Positions 57,548 through 64,000 of a stretch of 64,000 nt of DNA are shown here, piece after piece. The stretch spans positions 186,001 through 250,000 of the forward strand of contig JAANDG010000140.1 of assembly GCA_036852015.1 (NCBI GenBank), read 5' to 3'. The position numbers and the translations under genes are program-made. Below the pieces are notes generated by a model, which saw only the letters and a program-made list of their open reading frames with translations, made no database searches and was not told where the DNA came from. Source of the DNA: Pelodera strongyloides. Its lineage: Eukaryota; Nematoda; Chromadorea; Rhabditida; Rhabditidae. The stretch's first letter is position 1. Each line of letters opens with the position of its first letter.

Positions 57548-60500
57548 ATGTCTGACGATGATGCAAATACTGTGCTTGAACCGTACACGGAGAAGACCAT
57601 TCTGCGTCCTTTCAAAATTCAAGTGAAGGATGGTGAGTGTGTTTCATTGCTGAAAAGGTTTAAAGCGTTCTAACACCCGTTTTTTGAGACTTATTTTAAA
57701 CAAACCAACGTGCGTTTAAAAACGTCCCGGTAAGCTTCACTTCGTTGAACCTCCTCGCTCGCGCCGCACATAAAGAGGTTTAGTCACGGCGCGGCGGCGA
57801 ACCGCCTCTAGTCCCTCGAGGGTGCGCGGCGAGCTCCCCATGGGTGCGCTGGTGCGCACATGTGATACGAGTCCGAAAAGTGTGCAGATGACGCACCGCC
57901 TGTGCACCCTAGAGGGTTGCGCCGCTTCCGCTTCTCTGTTGTGGCAGACCCATTTTTTGATGCGCGGCGATGCCGCGGTGTTTCTACAGTGCGCGCAACT
58001 CGATAGAGAAGAGTTCACTGTTTTTTTTATGAATGCCGCTTTATTCAGACGTACAATCATCACACATAGACTTTAGCATGTAGAATCCAGGGTCCCGTTT
58101 TTTTTCCAGAAGTCGGGGATCTTCATTGTAGTTCCAATCCGGGCCGTGCCTCTTGGCCGATGTGTCCCATAGAGAGTAGAGGGTAGGGAAGTGACCAATG
58201 TAGAGAAGACGGAATACAGAATACAGAGCGAAACGTCCGTCCTAAGGCTAGGCAAGGGGAGCGCCATAACTTTATTCCCGACGCCGTGGCACGTTTGCAT
58301 GGGTGAGAGACGAGAACTTTGCCAGTGAGCCACGACGCCCCCTAACCACCCTTTGATTGCAATAACTACCTAGGTCACTCCTTCTACGTCAACCACTACC
58401 TACTCGGTGAGCAGTCGCCCGTTTTTATGAAAATATTCTTCGGAGAATTCAAAGAAGCACGCGATCTCGAGGCTCATCTGCCGGTTCGTTTTAAGTGATA
58501 TGACGTGTGGTTTGAAACAAATTTTGGACAATGCAATTCCTTGTTTTCAATGCAATTATCCGCGCCTAAATATGATTTCCGACACAATGTGAATAGGTCG
58601 ATGCAACGCTTTAATTAAAATGGTACTGTTTGTTGTTTATGAAATTCATATTCCAATGTATTGCTCAGGAGGCACAGAAAATGTACACATAAAAAACTCC
58701 CGTGCTGTAAATAAGAACACAGACAGTACCTAACCATAAGTTTCGTTTTCAGGACGAAAGTGTCGAGACCCTGAATCTCATCTTTTCCACAATTGGAATG
58801 GGCTATCCAGTACCGAAGGAAATCTCAGGTATCAACAAAGTGAATATTTTTATTGCAGTACTTCGACTGAATTCGTATTTAAAAATTGTGTTCCATGTAT
58901 CATCAGCGTTTGTATCACATTTTCTAAAACTGCTTTTTCATCTCTACCTTTTATTTGCTCTCTCCAAATGGATATGATTAGAACGAAAATCTGATTATTG
59001 ACATTTTAGACGACGGCCTTTTTGAACTTATTCGTATGGTTCACTTGTACGACATGGCAGCCCTGCGTAAGCGATGTGTCGATTATATTGGTAAGTAGTG
59101 TTTGGAATGGGCGCATTGCGTAGAAATCGGATTCATAAACGGGACCACGACACTAGTAATATCTTTTGATATGATTTCTATCTCGGATTGATCATTTTTG
59201 CCAATAAAAGGTAGAAAGAAGGGGGACGGGTTGTTAGCGTTGAGGTGCAATTATGCTGATTGTTAACTGGCAATTAGAGCGACAACTAAGAATTCACCAG
59301 TGGCCGTATGCACGAACACGAACGACGGGGACCTCCCGGCCGGGAGGTACCCGCTAGAGCCGTCCCCACCCGATGTGTGGCCCCCGGTATGCACGAAACT
59401 CCGGGTGCGGGAGGCTGACGCAGTTTTGGATTTTGGCGCGTAATTTGAATTTTATTAATTTATACTCGATTTTTGGAGCAAAATTCAATTTTTTTTCCAG
59501 TAAAAGGATAGGAAAGGAAGATAAAATTCCATAATTATACCATACTCTTGTCTATATTATTTGGGTTTCTCTTTTGGTTATTTTATGGAAAGAACGACAG
59601 TTATATGGTAAAAACCACACTACTTATACATGTTGCGGTGCTAATGAATTTAATAGTCTTTATTATAAATTTAAGGAGTTTCGAGTGAGGTTTGTGTGTT
59701 AAGCCCGTTGTTTTCGAATATTCGGCTTAAATACTACAATGTGCAGAAAACAATCAGCCCCTCGTAAACACATCGTATGTCAGCAAAGCTTTTGTTTCTT
59801 AACTGTCTTAGGTTCCCAGCTAACCTAAATGAGCTTACTAAACAAAAAAATGGAATATTACAACAAAGAATCCGTTGTAATAGTTGGAACCCGGCCATTT
59901 TGGCCGGGTACGAAATTTGCCCCCACGGGAGCCTCCGGGGACCTCCCAGAGTTTCGTGCATACCGGAAGACGGCCTCTGGCCGGGAGCCTCCCACTGGGG
60001 ACACCTGGGAGGCTCCCAGTACGTTCGTGCATACGGCCACAGATGTATATTTGGTGCAAACTGAACCTACCGGGTCCAGTCAAAAAGGGGCGGGGTCAGG
60101 CCGTCAGGCACCTATTAGCCTAACTTAAAGTGGAATTCAAGGCTCCAAACTTAAACAAAAGAGTAACCGGTCATGACGGATCGATTGCAGGAAAAAAATA
60201 TCAATTGATTGTTTATCGATTTGTACGACATTTTCTCCATTAAAAATGTTCGGATATGCACACAAATCGCATTCTACGTGTGTTTTTTCGTTACTTAGGT
60301 CGTAGCGAGGTTTGTCGCAGTTTTGCTTGGCGTTTGGGTAATGGGAATGGTCATGCCAAGAAAATTATTGTATGAATGCGCCAGTGAAAAACTAAAGTAC
60401 ATACATTTTTGTTAAAATATTCAAATATTCCTCAAAATCGTTTTAGGAAAGCGCATGTGCCCTAAGGAAACAAGGAACAGCGAAGAATTGATTTGGATGT

Positions 60501-62259
60501 CTACTTTGCTCCAATTCCTTATTGATGATGGACATGAGTAAGCTTTCAGTAAACACTTCACACATAGACATAGAGAACGATCATAGAGATACTAGAAATG
60601 GTATTATGTTTTGGCGATGAGATTGATTTATGACACGTATGTTGGAACATAATCGAATCGTTCTCTATTCCGTGGTTTATTCAAATGCATATACGCGTGT
60701 AATACAGTTGACGTAAATTTGTTTCAGAAAGAAACCCATAATATCCCGCGTCATTCCGCTCAAAAATAAAACTCATATGACCAAGCGCAATTACACCTCG
60801 TAGCTCCACAAAATAGTTTATTACAATAAGTTTTAGTGGGTCGGTGTAGATATTTGATGTGGTACACTTTGCCTTTGAAACCAAATCTATTCAGGGACTA
60901 CAAAGAAGTGAAGTTGGATATCGCCGACAGTATTGCTTCCGTGACTATCCCTCAGCTTATCATCATCCGTATTTGGGAAAAGGTAGTTTATTAGGCAAAC
61001 AATCGTAACATGAATGGGACAGTAGAAATTAACTCTCTTTTCTCGATGTCTTCCTTTAATCAAATCTAAAGGCGCAGTCGAGATGGACACCTAGAAAAAA
61101 AATACATGTAAAATAATTGTCGAAAAAATGCCGTAATTTGTACCGTAATTGAAACTAAAATTAATCTATCATTTGCATGTGTATTGTGTATGCATGGAAA
61201 TTGCATTCTTTTCTGGTGGTCCGTCTCGAACCAAAGTTTTCTTTTCCGGAAAAAGTAGGAAAACGTCCATCTTGTATGCGCCCTAAAGGGTATCAAAGTA
61301 TCAACTAATTATCATTATGTAATTCAAAATTTACTACGTAGTATACGTACCCGTCCTTAGTTTCCCCTGCGATATATTTTTTATTTAGTTATTGGACAGA
61401 AAATAATTATAAATTCGCGTGCAGACCAGAATAATTATAAGTAGAATAATTATAAATTGCTTTCGATTCCTGTTCGGTGCCTTTGCCTTGCGAAAGTTGT
61501 GGTTAATTAATCGATAAGTCTCCTCTCCTTCTGTGCCCTCCTTTTTAGTGTTTGCCTGGGAGGGCCAACTGCGCAGCTCACCCCCAGCCGGCCGAGCAGT
61601 GCACCAAAAAAGGGGGAGAGAGCAGCTGCGTGCGCTGTGCGCTGCCCGGTTGAGGACCAGAGATAAGTAAATACATAGTACTGAACAGCGAACTAATTTC
61701 AGGTTAAGGAAGTTCGTTTCCTGCAGACGATCATTGAAACTTCCTGCAAGAATACTTCGCTTCTCGAGAACGAGAAGCATACTCTGGGATATGCTTACAC
61801 TAGTGATAATTACACTTTCTGTTGTCGGTGCCCAATACCATCGGAGACGCAGGTTGGTTTTTTTTTAATAGTGGTACACAAAATACAATGCATATATTAT
61901 GTGCGAAAAGATTGGCGGGGTAAATTTTAAGGCTAATGGAAAAAAATGGGGTAAGTTTCATTTAAGTGCATTGCGCCTCCAAAATTTATTAGATAATCTA
62001 AAGGCCATGCTAATACTGTACTTGGTGTAATTACTTGAATAAAGTTGTGTGAAGTACATGCGTAAAGTGGTGTGTAAATTTGGGTGGATTACAAAAATAT
62101 TGTTTTCTCTTGCGACTGCCTACGCTAAACGCAGCATTTTTGCAGGCCATTCTCACTTGTAAGAAGTGTTCCCAAAGGTTCTGTCCAATGCATCATGTTG
62201 ATACTCATTGCCCCAAGAAACCCGATCTGCTGAAAATCGACCGTACTCGACTTTGCTAG
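57548..62259 (+). CDS. E: BTB-domain protein with C-terminal AN1-like Cys/His cluster, 264 aa
   Basis: Eight exons: 57548-57632, 58374-58483, 58753-58828, 59010-59090, 60447-60537, 60895-60982, 61703-61852, 62146-62259. All are in phase and end in TAG. It starts MSDDDANTVLEPYTEK. The BTB core is HSFYVNHYLLGEQSPVFMKI, FFGEFKEARD, STIGMGYPVPKE and ELIRMVHLYDMAALRKRC. Then come RMCPKETRNSEELIW, LLQFLIDDGH and VKLDIADSIAS. The C-terminal cluster is the most complete of the three: CCRC, an 11-residue gap, CKKC, four residues, CPMHHVDTHC. This spacing follows AN1 closely until the last His-Cys, which is two residues tighter than the usual pattern. Intron 1 holds a GC-rich inverted repeat and a possible SINE; intron 4 holds a 739-bp inverted-repeat transposon. 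A TTTAG acceptor lies two bases before the ATG. Confidence 0.82.
58063..58345 (-). mobile_element. Possible tRNA-derived SINE in E intron 1
   Basis: The minus strand starts with an A-box-like CGTGGCTCACTGGCAAAG and continues TCTCGTCTCTCACCC, resembling a SINE head. No good B box or second copy was found, so the call is tentative. Confidence 0.3.
59301..60039. mobile_element. 739-bp inverted-repeat transposon in E intron 4
   Basis: The terminal inverted repeat TGGCCGTATGCACGAAC is at both ends, flanked on each side by CAG, a possible 3-bp target duplication. The interior has GC-rich hairpins (GGACCTCCCGGCCGGGAGG) at both ends and an AT-rich centre without an open frame, so it is non-autonomous. 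Confidence 0.75.
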
Positions 62260-63048
62260 TTCGTACCGACTAGAACCAAGGATCATTGCATGCATTTTGA
62301 ATCTATATATGTATACTACCCTTTCATGATTACCTTGTGTTGTGCTTCGCATTCATACTTATTGTATTCTTCATTTAACATAGCTCTTCAAAAATAGAAG
62401 GGTGTTCAGCCCATCAGTTGTTTTTGACTGTTGGATACTTCGCTACCTTCGTTCTTTGCGAAACTTGTTTAAATAAATGATTTCGACATTTTTCGCTTAG
62501 AAATGAAAAGAAAAAAGATGCGAAGTGACATCGAAATGAAAGTGAAGTTACATTGGCATGTGTTGCAGGCTTAAAAATGCATAAACAGCCTAGTGGGCTA
62601 CAGTTGGTCAACATGCTTTCCTTCAGTTGTCTTCGCCAAGCCCAAGCAGTTCCGCCGTGAGTGCCAGGGAGACGGAATGGTCCGCAAAAAGAATCTACCC
62701 ATCGAGTACAACCCTTGAAAGGACTTTTCTGTGCACGAATTAAAGTGTACAATATAAAGAAAAACGAAAATTGTTGAAAATTTCTCTTGGGCAATCCTTT
62801 TACGACGCTTTGAAACTTGTTGTGTGGCCAACCATGAAGAGACGCAGGAAACAAGTCAACACAAAACTATTATAAAAACGCAGAAAACAAGTCCCTTAAT
62901 TTACATTTACACGTTAAATTCAATACTTAATTATTAATGCATGTGAAAGCAGTCTATGAATCCGCTATCGGAATCAGTTGACAGTTCCTGTCTTCCTGTT
63001 ACATACATAATCCCTTTGTAGTTTTTTTTACCTTTGTAGTAGAGTTGG
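62260..63048. other. Downstream of E to the minisatellite
   Basis: No exon or repeat of note was found here. Two overlapping minus-strand open frames (62414-62854) lack splice sites and any family resemblance. An AATAAA hexamer at 62472 on the plus strand could serve as an E polyadenylation signal. Confidence 0.4.
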
Positions 63049-64000
63049 TATTTTCTGGGGAGAAAGTGTCTGCTCTCTGAATCTCCTCTTCTGGGGTGTC
63101 TGTGTCTGCTCTCTGAATCTCCTCTCCTGGGGTGTCTGTGTCTGCTCTCTGAATCTCCTCTTCTGAATCTCCGGGTGTCTGTGTCTGAATCTCCTCTGAA
63201 CTCCTCTTCTGGGGTGTCTGTGTCTGCTCTCTGAATCTCCTCCTCTCCTGAAATCTCTCTTCTGGGGTGTCTGTGTCTGCTCTCTGAATCTCCTCTTCTG
63301 GGGTGTCTGTGTCTGCTCTCTGAATCTCCTCTTCTGGGGTGTCTGTGTCTGCTCTCTGAATCTCCTCTTCTGGGGTGTCTGTGTCTGCTCTCTGAATCTC
63401 CTCTTCTGGGGTGTCTGTGTCTGCTCTCTGAATCTCCTCTTCTGGGTGTCTGCTGCTCTCTGAATCTCCTCTTCTGGGGTGTCTGTGTCTCTCTCTGAAT
63501 CTCCTCTTCTGGGGTGTCTGTGTCTGCTCTCTGAATCTCCTCTCCTGGGGTGTCTGTGTCTGCTCTCTGAATCTCCTCTTCTGGGGTGTCTGTGTCTGCT
63601 CTCTGAATCTCCTCATCTGGGGTGTCTGTGTCTGCTCTCTGAATCACCTCTTCTGGGGTGTCTGTGTCTGCTCTCTGAATCTCCTCTCCTGGGGTGTCTG
63701 TGTCTGCTCTCTGAATCTCCTCTCCTGGGGTGTCTGTGTCTGCTCTCTGAATCTCCTCTTCTGGGGTGTCTGTGTCTGCTCTCTGAATCTCCTCTCCTGG
63801 GGTGTCTGTGTCTGCTCTCTGAATCTCCTCTCCTGGGGTGTCTGTGTCTGCTCTCTGAATCTCCTCTCCTGGGGTGTCTGTGTCTGCTCTCTGAATCTCC
63901 TCTTCTGGGGTGTCTGTGTCTGCTCTCTGAATCTCCTCTTCTGGGGTGTCTGTGTCTGCTCTCTGAATCTCTTCTGGGGTGTCTGGGTCTGCTCTCTGAA
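63049..64000. repeat. 36-bp minisatellite running off the window
   Basis: About 26 units of a 36-bp motif built from GGGGTGTCTGTGTCTGC and TCTCTGAATCTCCTCT. Units vary at a T/C position (TCTTCTGG or TCTCCTGG), and several near 63150-63260 and 63440-63500 have indels. Read on the minus strand the unit encodes a 12-residue acidic repeat (EEEIQRADTDTP), but indels shift the frame. The array continues past the window end. Confidence 0.88.

Noticed and set aside
52702..62259. Skp1-like reading of the D and E products
   Set aside because: The FYVNHYLLGEQSPVF core and following helices fit a BTB fold better, and the C-terminal Cys cluster has no place in Skp1.
62414..62854. 146-codon minus-strand open frame after E
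   Set aside because: No acceptor or donor fits, codon use looks random, and no related copy occurs beside F or D.

Overview
The window is eukaryotic and looks like a rhabditid (Caenorhabditis-like) nematode. Genes are split into many small exons with TTTCAG-type acceptors. The start codons of the recognisable genes sit at or within a few bases of a predicted spliced-leader acceptor. The gene families (C-type lectin-like, BTB) are ones that nematodes expand in gene-rich chromosome arms. The non-coding DNA is packed with near-perfect palindromic elements ending in TTAA, reminiscent of C. elegans palindromic TTAA repeats. There are no bacterial-type operons, CRISPR arrays or rRNA genes. All gene models were built by hand from splice sites, codon phase and comparison among paralogues inside the window; no database search was possible.

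Region 1 (1-26.8 kb) holds five paralogues (X1+, X2+, X3-, X4+, X5+) of an eight-exon gene. It encodes a secreted protein with a short Cys-containing N-terminal module followed by a C-type lectin-like domain. X1-X3 are intact (278, 277 and 280 aa). X4 has lost exon 3 next to a transposon and has a shifted exon 6. X5 has lost the start of exon 6. X3 and X4 are a mirrored divergent pair.

Region 2 (27-41 kb) holds three single-domain secreted C-type lectins: L1+ (196 aa), L2- (196 aa) and L3- (193 aa), plus a stray duplicated first exon with a stop codon. L1 and L2 lie on the arms of a roughly 3.4-kb inverted duplication. They keep EPN and WND motifs, so they may bind mannose-type sugars with calcium.

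Region 3 (42-62.3 kb) holds three paralogues (F-, D+, E+; 260, 286 and 264 aa) encoding a BTB domain plus a C-terminal Cys/His cluster resembling an AN1 zinc finger. Such proteins are candidate substrate adaptors for CUL3 ubiquitin ligases. F and D are divergent over 635 bp. F is stretched over 9.9 kb because repeats lie in its introns, including a 3.5-kb inverted-repeat unit that carries its own spliced, unidentified gene (Y).

Region 4 (63.05-64 kb) is a 36-bp minisatellite running off the end of the window.

The lectin-like genes suggest pathogen or environmental sensing outside the cell and the BTB genes suggest ubiquitin adaptors inside it. Both are typical fast-evolving nematode accessory families; nothing in the sequence directly links the clusters.
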